From positions 3,187,501 to 3,251,500 of the forward strand of contig NZ_RBXO01000001.1 in the NCBI RefSeq assembly GCF_003634935.1: a stretch of 64,000 bases of DNA, written 5' to 3'. Position 1 is the first letter of the stretch. Every line of letters begins with the position of its first letter. This document shows positions 35,002-42,543 of the stretch, piece by piece. The position numbers and the translations under genes are program-made. The stretch comes from Saccharothrix australiensis. GTDB taxonomy: Bacteria > Actinomycetota > Actinomycetes > Mycobacteriales > Pseudonocardiaceae. The notes below the pieces were generated by a model that did no database searches, was not told where the DNA came from, and worked only from the letters and a program-made list of their open reading frames with translations.

Positions 35002-36201
35002 ATGCGATCCACGCAGGCTGCCCGTTCTTACCCGTTCCGCGAACCCACCGCGCTGGAGCTGGAGCCCGAGTACGCGCGGCTCCGGGAGCACGAACCGCTC
35101 AGCCGGATCTCGCTGCCCCACGGTGGCGACGCCTGGCTGGCGGTGCGGCACGAGGACGTCCGCGCGGTGCTGAGCGACCCGCGGTTCAGCCGCGCCGCGC
35201 TGCTGGACCGGGACGTGCCGCGCACCTCGCCCCGCCGGCTCACCGACCCGACCCTGCACACGGTCGACCCGCCCGAGCACAACCGGTTGCGCCGCCTGGT
35301 TTCCGCCGCGTTCAGCCCCCGGCGGCTCGGCCGCCTCGCCGAGTACGCCCAGCGCGTCACCGACGACCTGCTCGACCGGATGGCGGACCAGGGCCCGCCC
35401 GCCGACGTCGTGTCCGGGCTCGCGCTACCGCTGCCGATGGCGGTCATCTGCCAGATGCTGGGCGTGCCGGTCGCCGACCGCGACCGGTTCACCGGCTGGA
35501 TCGACGTCGCCCTCGCCACCACCGCGTTCTCCAGCGAGGAGATCCACGACGCGTTCGCGAGCCTGAAGGGCTACCTGGTCGAGCTGGTCGCCGCCCGCCG
35601 GCGCGAGCCGACCGACGACCTGCTGGGCGCGCTGGTCGAGGCCCGCGACAAGGGGGGCAGGCTCAGCGAGGACGAGCTGGTCGCGCTCGGCGTGACCCTG
35701 CTCTACGCGGGCCTGGAGACCACGTCCAACCACATCGGCAACTTCATCGCCACCCTGCTGACCCACCCCGACCAGCTCGCGCTGCTGCGCGCCGAGCCCG
35801 ACCTGCTCGACCGGGCGGTGGACGAGCTGCTGCGCTTCATCCCCATCGTGACGTCGGCGGGGTTCACCCGCATCGCGCTGGAGGACGTCGAGCTGGGCGG
35901 CGTGGTCGTGCGCGCGGGCGACGCGGTGATGCTGCACCTCGACGCCGCCAACCGGGACGAGCGCGCCTTCGCCGACCCCGACGAGCTGGACCTGGCCAGG
36001 GCGGTCAACCCGCACCTGGCGTTCGGGTTCGGGCCGCACTACTGCGTCGCCGCGCAGTTGGCCAAGGCCGAGCTGCGGGTGGCGGTGGGCTCGTTGCTGG
36101 GCCGTTTCCCGAGACTGCGGCTCGCGGTGGGCGAGGACGAACTGCCCTGGCGGCGCGGCCGGATGGCACGCGGCCTGGAGCGGCTGCCCGTCGCCTGGTG
36201 A
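35002..36201 (+). CDS. Cytochrome P450
   Basis: Soluble bacterial-type P450 of 399 residues. The I-helix oxygen-activation motif is YAGLETTSNH (about 235-244), the K-helix ExxR is DELLRF, and the heme-ligand loop is FGFGPHYCVAAQLA with Cys348 as iron ligand (the usual Gly two after Cys is Ala). HTVDPPEHNRLRRLVSAAFS is the conserved N-terminal C-helix region. It would hydroxylate or otherwise oxidise the cluster product and needs outside ferredoxin and reductase, which are not encoded here. It is the rightmost gene of the cluster and has the ECF-type promoter. Confidence 0.93.
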   Translation: MRSTQAARSYPFREPTALELEPEYARLREHEPLSRISLPHGGDAWLAVRHEDVRAVLSDPRFSRAALLDRDVPRTSPRRLTDPTLHTVDPPEHNRLRRLVSAAFSPRRLGRLAEYAQRVTDDLLDRMADQGPPADVVSGLALPLPMAVICQMLGVPVADRDRFTGWIDVALATTAFSSEEIHDAFASLKGYLVELVAARRREPTDDLLGALVEARDKGGRLSEDELVALGVTLLYAGLETTSNHIGNFIATLLTHPDQLALLRAEPDLLDRAVDELLRFIPIVTSAGFTRIALEDVELGGVVVRAGDAVMLHLDAANRDERAFADPDELDLARAVNPHLAFGFGPHYCVAAQLAKAELRVAVGSLLGRFPRLRLAVGEDELPWRRGRMARGLERLPVAW

Positions 36202-36282
36202 CGCGGCGTGAGGCGGTGCGGCGCGGTTCGGGGTGGTGGATGCGCGCGGAAGTGGGGCGGTGCGGGGGATCGCGGTCGCGCA

Positions 36283-36354
36283 CGGGGTCGGGGTGGCGTG
36301 CGGGCCGCGGCTGTGCGGGGCGGGACGGTACGCGGGGTCGGGGTGGCGTGCGGG
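36283..36354 (+). repeat. 22-bp direct repeat, spacing 50 bp
   Basis: CGGGGTCGGGGTGGCGTGCG starts at 36283 and 36333 (two further bases also match), inside a 216-bp gene-free stretch of G-rich sequence after the P450 gene. Two copies only. Confidence 0.6.
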
Positions 36355-36417
36355 TGACCCCGGTGTGGGGGGACGGGGCGGTGCGCGGGACGCGTGCGGG
36401 ACCGGGCGGTGCGCGGG

Positions 36418-37251
36418 TCAGGACGACCAGGCGGCCGGACCGGTGTTCGGGCGCGGGTCGGCGGCCAGGTCCCGCTCGATGGCCGCGCACGCGGCCAGCA
36501 GCGGCGGCACCATGTCGCGCCGGACGCCGTCGGCGGTGGTGCGGCTGGCGTGGGTCGAGACGTTGACCGCCGCGACCACCCGGCCGGCGCGGTCCCGGAC
36601 GGGCGCGGCGACCGAACGCAGGCCCTCCTCCAGTTCCTGGTCCACGAGCGCCCAGCCCTGCGCGCGCACCCGGTCCAGCTCGGCGCGCAGCCGGTCCGGC
36701 GACGTGATCGTGCGCGAAGTCAGGGGTTCCAGCCGCACGGCGGCCAGGTAGCGGTCCAGCGCGTCGCCCGGCAGGCCGGCGAGCAGCACGTGCCCCATCG
36801 ACGTCGCGTAGGCCGGGAACCGCGTGCCGACCGTGATCGACACGGCCATGATCCGCGACACCGCGACCCTGGCCACGTAGACGACGTCCGAGCCGTCCAG
36901 CACGGAGGCGGAGGTCGACTCGCGGACCTCGCCCGACAGCCGCTCCAGGTGCGGCTGGGCGACCTCCGGCAGCGAGATCCCGGACAGGAAGGCGTACCCC
37001 AGTTCCAGCACCCGCGCGGTCAGCGAGAAGTGCTTGCCGTCCGTGCGCACGTAGCCGAGGTCGACCAGCGTGAGCAGGAACCGCCGCGCGCCCGCGCGCG
37101 TGAGGCCGGTGGCCTTGGCCACGTCCGTCAGCGTCGGGGACGGGTTGGCGGCGGTGAACGCGCGGATCACCGCCAGGCCCCGCTCCAGCGACCGCACGTA
37201 GTGCGCGCCGCGCTCGCTCGGTCCGTCCTGCTCGATCATGGTGGCGCTCAC
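36418..37251 (-). CDS. IclR-family regulator of the pca genes
   Basis: A 277-residue IclR protein: N-terminal winged HTH (about 18-75; SLERGLAVIRAFTAANPSPT, TGLTRAGARRFLLTLVDLGY) and C-terminal ligand domain (IMAVSITVGTRFPAYATSMG, ALVDQELEEGLRSVAAPVRD). The motif set matches the PcaR/PcaU/PobR group, which senses aromatic-pathway intermediates such as beta-ketoadipate or protocatechuate. It lies directly downstream of pcaF on the same strand. Start GTG 37251, or ATG 37239. It probably controls the pcaIJF promoter through the repeats at 40066-40099. Confidence 0.9.
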   Translation of the reverse strand: MSATMIEQDGPSERGAHYVRSLERGLAVIRAFTAANPSPTLTDVAKATGLTRAGARRFLLTLVDLGYVRTDGKHFSLTARVLELGYAFLSGISLPEVAQPHLERLSGEVRESTSASVLDGSDVVYVARVAVSRIMAVSITVGTRFPAYATSMGHVLLAGLPGDALDRYLAAVRLEPLTSRTITSPDRLRAELDRVRAQGWALVDQELEEGLRSVAAPVRDRAGRVVAAVNVSTHASRTTADGVRRDMVPPLLAACAAIERDLAADPRPNTGPAAWSS

Positions 37252-37282
37252 CCTATCCGGCGGTCACGGCGTGGTCCGGGCG

Positions 37283-37307
37283 CGGCGCGGGCGACGCGCC
37301 CGCGCCG
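37283..37307 (-). terminator. Hairpin after pcaF
   Basis: CGGCGCGGGCG (37283-37293) pairs perfectly with CGCCCGCGCCG (37297-37307) around ACG. It lies between pcaF and the iclR-type gene and may reduce read-through. Confidence 0.6.
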
Positions 37308-37315
37308 CCGGGCGC

Positions 37316-38491
37316 CTACGCCTCCACCACCACGGCCAGGCCCTGCCCGACCCCGATGCACAGCGCGGCCAGGCCCCACCCGCCGCCGCGCCGGCGCAGC
37401 TCGTGCGCCAGCTGGAGCACCACCCGCGCGCCGGACGCGCCGAGCGGGTGCCCGATGGCGATCGCGCCGCCGTTGACGTTGACGATCTCCGGGTCCAGCT
37501 CCGGCCAGTCCGCCAGGCACGCCAGCGACTGCGCGGCGAACGCCTCGTTCAGCTCGACCGCCGCGAGGTCCGACCAGTCGATCCCGGCGCGGCGCAGGGC
37601 GATCTCCGCCGCCCGCACCGGGCCGACGCCGAAGGACTGCGGGTCCACGCCCGCCGCGCCCCGACCGGCGATCCGGGCCAGCGGCTGCACGCCGAGGCGG
37701 GTGGCGGCGGCCCGGTCGCCGAGCAGCAGGGCGCACGCGCCGTCGGTGAGCGGCGAGGCGTTGCCCGCGGTCACGGTGCCCTGCGGGCGGAACGCGGGCT
37801 TGAGCCCGGCGAGCTTGTCCAGGCTGGTGTCGGGCCGGATGCCCTCGTCCCGCGCCAGGTCGACGCCGGGCGGCGCCACGACGTGGCTGTCGTAGAAGCC
37901 GTCGTCCCACGCCCGCGCGGCAAGCCGGTGGCTGCGCAGCGCGAACTCGTCCTGCCGCTCGCGGGTGACGCCGTAGCGCTCGGCGAGCTGCTCGGTGGCC
38001 TCGCCGAGCGACACCGTCCACTCCGCGGGCATGTCCGGGTTGACCATGCGCCAGCCGAGGGTGGTGGAGTGCAGCGTCTCGTGGCCCGCGGGGAAGCCCT
38101 TGCCGGGCTTGAGCAGGACCCACGGCGCGCGGCTCATCGACTCCACGCCGCCCGCGACGACCAGCGACGCGTCGCCGACCGCGATGGTGCGCGAGCCCTG
38201 CATGACGGCGTCCATGCCGGAGCCGCACAGGCGGTTCACCGTCGTGCCGGGCACGGACGTCGGCCAGCCCGCGAGCAGGGCGCCCATCCGCGCCACGTTG
38301 CGGTTGTCCTCGCCCGCCTGGTTGGCGTCGCCGAGCACGACCTCGTCGACGGTCGCCGGCGCGAGGTCGGAGCGCTCGGCCAGGGTGCGCAGCACGTGCG
38401 CGGCGAGGTCGTCGGGCCGCACGCCGGACAGCGCGCCGCCGTAGCGGCCGAACGGGGTGCGCACGCCGTCGAGCACGAACACTTCGGTCAC
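37316..38491 (-). CDS. pcaF: Beta-ketoadipyl-CoA thiolase
   Basis: A 391-residue thiolase that cleaves 3-oxoadipyl-CoA to succinyl-CoA and acetyl-CoA, the last step of the beta-ketoadipate pathway. Acyl-accepting Cys89 is in NRLCGSGMDA; ELNEAFAAQ, GGAIAIGHPLGASGAR (catalytic His) and the C-terminal CIGVGQG (second Cys) are present. GTG 38491 overlaps the pcaJ stop (GTGA), so pcaI-pcaJ-pcaF are translationally coupled. Specificity as PcaF rather than a general thiolase follows from the operon. Confidence 0.92.
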   Translation of the reverse strand: MTEVFVLDGVRTPFGRYGGALSGVRPDDLAAHVLRTLAERSDLAPATVDEVVLGDANQAGEDNRNVARMGALLAGWPTSVPGTTVNRLCGSGMDAVMQGSRTIAVGDASLVVAGGVESMSRAPWVLLKPGKGFPAGHETLHSTTLGWRMVNPDMPAEWTVSLGEATEQLAERYGVTRERQDEFALRSHRLAARAWDDGFYDSHVVAPPGVDLARDEGIRPDTSLDKLAGLKPAFRPQGTVTAGNASPLTDGACALLLGDRAAATRLGVQPLARIAGRGAAGVDPQSFGVGPVRAAEIALRRAGIDWSDLAAVELNEAFAAQSLACLADWPELDPEIVNVNGGAIAIGHPLGASGARVVLQLAHELRRRGGGWGLAALCIGVGQGLAVVVEA

Positions 38492-39240
38492 CGCGATGCC
38501 TCCTTGAGCGCGCGGAGAGCGGCCAGCTCCCCGGTGGTGGGCGGGGGAGTGCGGCCGACCTCGGGCGCGGTCCGCAGGTCCCAGCCGGTCGCGGCGCGCA
38601 CCTGGTCCAGCGTCACGCCCTCGTGCATGTCCGTGAGGACCAGCTCGGCGGTCTCCGGGTCGGGCCGGAACACCCCGAGGTCGGTGATCACCAGGGTCGG
38701 CCCCGCGCCGCGCAGGCCGAGCCGCTCGCGGTCGCCCTTGCCCGTGCCGTGCCCGAACGAGGTGACGAAGTCGACCCGGTCCACGAAGCTGCGGCTGCTC
38801 TGCCGGACCACGACGTAGACCTCGCGGCACGACGCGGCGATCTCGGGCGCGCCGCCCGCGCCCGGCAGCCGCACCTTCGGGTGGTGGTAGTCGCCGCCGA
38901 TGACGGTGGTGTTGATGTTGCCGAACCGGTCGAGCTGCGCCGCGCCGAGGAAGCCCACGTCGATCCGGCCGGGCTGGAGCCAGTAGTTGAACACCTCGGG
39001 GACGCTGATCACCGCGTCGGCGGTCTCGGCCAGGATGCCGTCGCCGATGGAGGCGGGCAGCCGGTCCGGCTTGGAGCCGAGCGTGCCCGACTCGTAGACG
39101 AGGACGAGGTCCGGCGCGTGCGTGCGGCGGGCCAGGTTGGCGGCGGTGGACGGGAGGCCGATGCCCACGAACACCCGCTGCCTGCCGGACAGCGCGCGTG
39201 CGGCGGCGATCGCCATCATCTCGTCGGCGGTGTGGGTCAT
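38488..39240 (-). CDS. pcaJ: 3-oxoadipate CoA-transferase subunit B
   Basis: A 250-residue beta subunit of the succinyl-CoA:3-oxoadipate CoA-transferase. The catalytic Glu is in LVYESGTLGSKP; GIGLPSTAANLARR and GAAQLDRFGNINTT are family motifs. It forms a complex with the PcaI subunit encoded just upstream; ATG 39240 overlaps the pcaI stop (ATGA) and its own stop overlaps pcaF. Confidence is high for the CoA-transferase family, slightly lower for the exact acid used. Confidence 0.91.
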   Translation of the reverse strand: MTHTADEMMAIAAARALSGRQRVFVGIGLPSTAANLARRTHAPDLVLVYESGTLGSKPDRLPASIGDGILAETADAVISVPEVFNYWLQPGRIDVGFLGAAQLDRFGNINTTVIGGDYHHPKVRLPGAGGAPEIAASCREVYVVVRQSSRSFVDRVDFVTSFGHGTGKGDRERLGLRGAGPTLVITDLGVFRPDPETAELVLTDMHEGVTLDQVRAATGWDLRTAPEVGRTPPPTTGELAALRALKEASR

Positions 39241-40049
39241 GCCGGCACCTCTTCCCGGACCTGTCGCAGCCAGTTCGCGAACTCCTCGCGGTCGCGGCCG
39301 ATCGCGTCCCACGCGGCGTAGTAGGCGTTGTCCCGCTCCGAGTAGCCCTGCGCGTACGAGGGGTGCGCGCCGCCCGGCACCTCGGCGACCTTCGTGACCG
39401 CCCAGGACGGCAGCACGATCGCGCCCGGCACGGGCGTCAGCTCGTCCACCACCTCCTCGACGGTGACGAGGCTGCGCCGCGCCGCCAGCACCGCTTCCTT
39501 CTGCACGCCGAGCAGGCCCCACAGCTGGACGTTGCCGGCGCGGTCGGCGCGCTGCGCGTGGATCACCGTGACGTCCGGGTTGAGCGCCGGCACGGCGGTG
39601 AGCTGCTCGCCGGTGAACGGGCAGGTGATCGGCTTGATGGTGGCCGTGACGGACGGCAGGTCGGTACCGACGTACCCGCGCAGCACCGCGAACGGCAGCC
39701 CGGACGCGCCCGCGACGTACCGGTTGGCCATCCCGGCGTGGCTGTGCTCCTCGATCTCCAGCGGCACGGGCCACGAGTGCTGCACCGCGTCGCGGAACCG
39801 GTGCAGCGAGCCGACGCCGGGGTTGCCGCCCCACGAGAACACCAGCTTCCGCGCGCAACCGGCGCCGATGAGCTGGTCGTACACGATGTCGGGTGTCATG
39901 CGCACGAGCGTCAGGTCCCGACGGCCCTGCCGGATGATCTCGTGGCCGGCCGCCGTCGGTATCAGGTGGGTGAAGCCTTCGAGGGCCACCACGTCCCCGT
40001 CGGCGACCAACTCGCCGATCGCCTCGGCCAAGGTCACGATCTCCGCCAC
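39237..40049 (-). CDS. pcaI: 3-oxoadipate CoA-transferase subunit A
   Basis: A 270-residue alpha subunit. FSWGGNPGVGSLHRFRDAV is the glycine-rich CoA-binding region; EGFTHLIPTAAGHEIIR and DIVYDQLIGAGCARKLVF are typical of the actinobacterial PcaI/CoA-transferase A family. It starts at GTG 40049 behind GAGGG and is the first gene of the pcaIJF operon. Upstream enzymes of the pathway are not in the window. The operator at 40066-40099 overlaps its promoter. Confidence 0.9.
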   Translation of the reverse strand: MAEIVTLAEAIGELVADGDVVALEGFTHLIPTAAGHEIIRQGRRDLTLVRMTPDIVYDQLIGAGCARKLVFSWGGNPGVGSLHRFRDAVQHSWPVPLEIEEHSHAGMANRYVAGASGLPFAVLRGYVGTDLPSVTATIKPITCPFTGEQLTAVPALNPDVTVIHAQRADRAGNVQLWGLLGVQKEAVLAARRSLVTVEEVVDELTPVPGAIVLPSWAVTKVAEVPGGAHPSYAQGYSERDNAYYAAWDAIGRDREEFANWLRQVREEVPA

Positions 40050-40065
40050 CGCACACCCTCACTTT

Positions 40066-40099
40066 GTTCGTATGCCGAACAGGAGTTCTTAATACGAAC
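40066..40099 (-). promoter_or_regulatory. IclR-type operator upstream of pcaIJF
   Basis: GTTCGTAT (40066-40073) and ATACGAAC (40092-40099) are perfect inverted 8-mers; the left one is also half of GTTCG-TATGC-CGAAC (40066-40080). Related half-sites continue to 40104. Location and GTTCG core fit IclR-family operators of aromatic catabolism, most likely the regulator at 36418-37251. Confidence 0.65.
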
Positions 40100-40317
40100 A
40101 TACGAGGGCGTGCGGCGTCGGTCAAGGTGGGGTGGCGGCTGTCGCCGGGGGTTGGTAGGAGGCGACCGGTTCACCGGGGCTCGGTGCACCGAGGCGGCGG
40201 TTTGCCCTGGGGGCGGCGGGCGCGGCGAAGCGGTGGGCGCGGCGAAGCGGCGGGCCGGGTGGGCGGTGGGCTCGGCGGACTCGGCGGGCCGGGTGAGGCG
40301 GCGCGGCGGCGGGCGGG

Positions 40318-40419
40318 GTGAGGCGGCGCGGTGGGTGAGGCGGCGCGGTGGGTGAGGCGGCGCGGCGGGTGAGGCGGCGCGGCGGGTGAGGCGGCGCGGC
40401 GGGTGAGGCGGCGCGGACG
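40318..40419 (+). repeat. 17-bp minisatellite, six copies
   Basis: GTGAGGCGGCGCGG(T/C)GG begins at 40318, 40335, 40352, 40369, 40386 and 40403, exactly 17 bp apart; a further unit sits out of phase at 40293. It lies in the gene-free 40105-40493 interval, which otherwise holds only related GC-rich repeats (40200-40290). Confidence 0.85.
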
Positions 40420-40493
40420 GTCGTGGCCGGGACTCGGCGGCGTCGGCGTCCTCCCGGCCGGGGGACGCCGACGCCGGTGCGCGGCGGGCGGGG

Positions 40494-40820
40494 TTACTTG
40501 CGCTTGAGGCGACGCCGCAGTTCCGCGACCAGCTCCTCGTCGCTCAACTCCGCCGGGTCGGGCCTGGTGTGCCGCAGCTGCGCCTCCTCGGCCGTGATCA
40601 GCTCGGCGGCGACCAGCACCTCCAGCGGGCTCACGTCGAACAGGTTCGCGATGGACCGCGCGGTCTCGATGCTGATCGACTTGCCGCGTCGCCAATCGGT
40701 GAAGCGGCTCCGGTGCACGCCGGTGGCGCGGGCCAGGTCACCGGTGGTGAGGCCGCGGTTCTCCAGGTTGGTCTCGATGTAGGTCCACAGGGGCGACGGT
40801 GCGTTCTGGTCTGCGCTCAC
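40494..40820 (-). CDS. XRE-family small regulator
   Basis: A 108-residue protein with one XRE/Cro-type HTH (about 20-70; LTTGDLARATGVHRSRFTDW, then ISIETARSIANLFDVSPLEV) and a short acidic-basic tail ending RRRLKRK. Start GTG 40820 is preferred because the -10-like TATCAT (40828-40833, reverse) ends 7 bases upstream, giving a leaderless message; ATG 40829 overlaps that hexamer. The nearby palindromes suggest autoregulation. It is not obviously tied to the copper operon it faces. Confidence 0.82.
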   Translation of the reverse strand: MSADQNAPSPLWTYIETNLENRGLTTGDLARATGVHRSRFTDWRRGKSISIETARSIANLFDVSPLEVLVAAELITAEEAQLRHTRPDPAELSDEELVAELRRRLKRK

Positions 40821-40827
40821 GCCGCCC

Positions 40828-40849
40828 ATGATAGTTGCGCGCACGCAAC
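40828..40849 (-). promoter_or_regulatory. XRE gene promoter with palindrome
   Basis: GTTGCG-CGCA-CGCAAC (40834-40849) is a perfect 6-bp-arm palindrome touching the -10-like TATCAT. A second, imperfect copy, GTTGCGTGCGCGCGGT, is at 40900-40915. Together they look like an autoregulatory operator pair. Confidence 0.5.
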
Positions 40850-41241
40850 GTCCGTCATGCGCGTCCCCTGAAAGCGTGGCGCCAAAGCGGTGACGACGCG
40901 TTGCGTGCGCGCGGTCCGAGGTCGGGTGCGACGTCCGCTCGGCGCCGTCCGGGCGGGAAGCGGCCGAGGTCGTCGAGCGGATCCGGGTGGTGCGCCCCGG
41001 TCGGCGGGCGACGGGGAGGTCTGGGGGTTGCCCTCCCCGTCGTCCGCACGATGGGAGCGGGTTCCCGAACACCCGCTCCGCTGCTCCTCACCGCCGTCGT
41101 GGCAGCCATCGACAACTGTGCCACCGGCGGCGGGGCGGTGCGCAGGGTCGGAAGTCCCGATTCGACAGGGTCCTCGGTCATCCGGGTGACGCGCCGGCGG
41201 AAGCGTTGCCGTCGCGGTGGACTTCCGCCCGGATCGCGACT
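40850..41241. other. Gene-free stretch between XRE gene and copper operator
   Basis: Apart from the second XRE-type half palindrome at 40900-40915 nothing recognisable is seen. Open frames here lack ribosome sites and protein-like composition. Confidence 0.5.
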
Positions 41242-41313
41242 TACCCATACCCCCTATGGGTGTAACCCAAGTCTCAACCACGTTGACTTATACATACCCC
41301 AGGGGGGTATAAA
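41242..41313 (+). promoter_or_regulatory. Copper-responsive promoter with two CsoR-like boxes
   Basis: Box 1 (41242-41264) is TACCCATA-CCCCC-TATGGGTG and box 2 (41294-41310) is the perfect palindrome ATACCCC-AGG-GGGGTAT, the form of CsoR operators. Box 2 lies within the 19-bp spacer between TTGACT (41283-41288) and TATAAA (41308-41313). No csoR gene is in the window. Confidence 0.75.
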
Positions 41314-41358
41314 TTCGACCACCGGGGAGCGACCCCGGACGACGAGGAGGAGCCGACG

Positions 41359-41580
41359 ATGGCCGAGTCCACTTTCACCGAGTCCACTTTCACCGTCACC
41401 GGGATGACCTGCGGCCACTGCGCGGCGTCGGTGACCGGGGAGGTCACGCGGATCGCCGGGGTGACGGACGTGGCCGTCGACCTGCCGACCGGCGCGGTGC
41501 GGATCACCAGCGCCGCGCCGGTCGCCGAGGCCGACGTGCGCGCCGCCGTCGAGGAAGCGGGCTACGCGCTCGCCCGCTGA
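41359..41580 (+). CDS. CopZ-like heavy-metal-associated copper chaperone
   Basis: A 73-residue HMA protein. The metal site is GMTCGHC in the first loop (Cys19 and Cys22), and the ferredoxin-like fold continues with VTDVAVDLPTGAVRITS and AAVEEAGYALAR. It should bind Cu(I) and hand it to the CopA ATPase of the same operon. RBS GAGGAG precedes ATG 41359. The first 12 residues repeat ESTFT twice. Transcription starts just upstream at the CsoR-like promoter. Confidence 0.9.
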   Translation: MAESTFTESTFTVTGMTCGHCAASVTGEVTRIAGVTDVAVDLPTGAVRITSAAPVAEADVRAAVEEAGYALAR

Positions 41581-41637
41581 GCCGACCACCCGGGGCCCGC
41601 CCCGAGCGGGCGGGCCCCCCAGTCCGAGGACCACACC

Positions 41638-42543
41638 ATGAACACAGCAGCGAAGCTCTCCGCCTACGGTGCGGCGCTCGTCCTGGTCGCCGGTGCGGCC
41701 TGGGCGACCGGCGGTGCTGTCGGTCCCCTCCCCGCCGGCACCGCCGAGGGCGGTCGCGGCGGGGCGCACGGCGCGGAGGACGCCGGCCACGGGGACGACC
41801 ACGGCGCCACCGTCGCGGGGGCCGAGCAGGACCAGCCCGCCGGGTTGGCGTCGTCCAGGGGCGGCTACACCCTCGCGCCCACCGACCTGACGCCGACCCC
41901 CGGAACCCCGTTCACCTTCCGCGTCCTCGACCGCGACGGCCACGCCGTCACCGCGTTCGACGTGGCGCACGACCAGCGGATGCACCTCATCGTCGTCCGC
42001 CGCGACACCTCGCACTACCGGCACCTGCACCCGGGGATGGCCGCCGACGGCACCTGGTCGGCCCCGCTGGACGTGGCCGAGGGCGGCTCCTACCGGGTGT
42101 TCGCCGACTTCAAGCCGACCGGCGGCGCGGCGACGACGCTCGGCGCGGACGTGTCGGTCGCGGGCCGGTACGAGCCGCGTGGGCACGCGCCCGCCCGGGT
42201 CGCCGAGGTCGACGGCTACCGGGTGCGGCTGGACGGCGACCTGGTGCCCGGCCGGGCGTCCCCGATCCGGCTCACCGTGACCAGGGACGGCCGGCCGGTG
42301 ACCGACCTCCAGCCCCACCTGGCGGCGTACGGGCACCTGGTGGCGTTGCGCCGGGCCGACCTCGCCTACCTGCACGTCCACCCGGAGGGCGCGCCCGGCG
42401 ACGGCAGGACCGCGCCCGGACCCGTGCTCCCGTTCACCGCGCGGGTGCCGACGGCGGACACCTACCGGCTGTTCCTGGACTTCCGGCACGAGGACGTCGT
42501 GCGCACCGCCGAGTTCACCGTGGAGGCGCGTCGTGGCCACTGA
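41638..42543 (+). CDS. Exported His-rich protein of the copper operon
   Basis: A 301-residue protein with an N-terminal signal or anchor ([20 protein letters not shown]) and a His/Asp-rich segment ([16 protein letters not shown]) that could bind copper. The rest is beta-rich with two similar modules, each carrying a His cluster: [20 protein letters not shown] and [20 protein letters not shown]. This layout is common in proteins encoded beside actinobacterial CopA. Its likely role is periplasmic or surface copper binding; no enzymatic motif is seen. Its end overlaps copA by 11 bases. Confidence 0.75.
   Translation: MNTAAKLSAYGAALVLVAGAAWATGGAVGPLPAGTAEGGRGGAHGAEDAGHGDDHGATVAGAEQDQPAGLASSRGGYTLAPTDLTPTPGTPFTFRVLDRDGHAVTAFDVAHDQRMHLIVVRRDTSHYRHLHPGMAADGTWSAPLDVAEGGSYRVFADFKPTGGAATTLGADVSVAGRYEPRGHAPARVAEVDGYRVRLDGDLVPGRASPIRLTVTRDGRPVTDLQPHLAAYGHLVALRRADLAYLHVHPEGAPGDGRTAPGPVLPFTARVPTADTYRLFLDFRHEDVVRTAEFTVEARRGH

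Noticed and set aside
40318..40419. CRISPR array
   Set aside because: Repeats are contiguous 17-mers with no unique spacers; same reasoning for 54401-54547.
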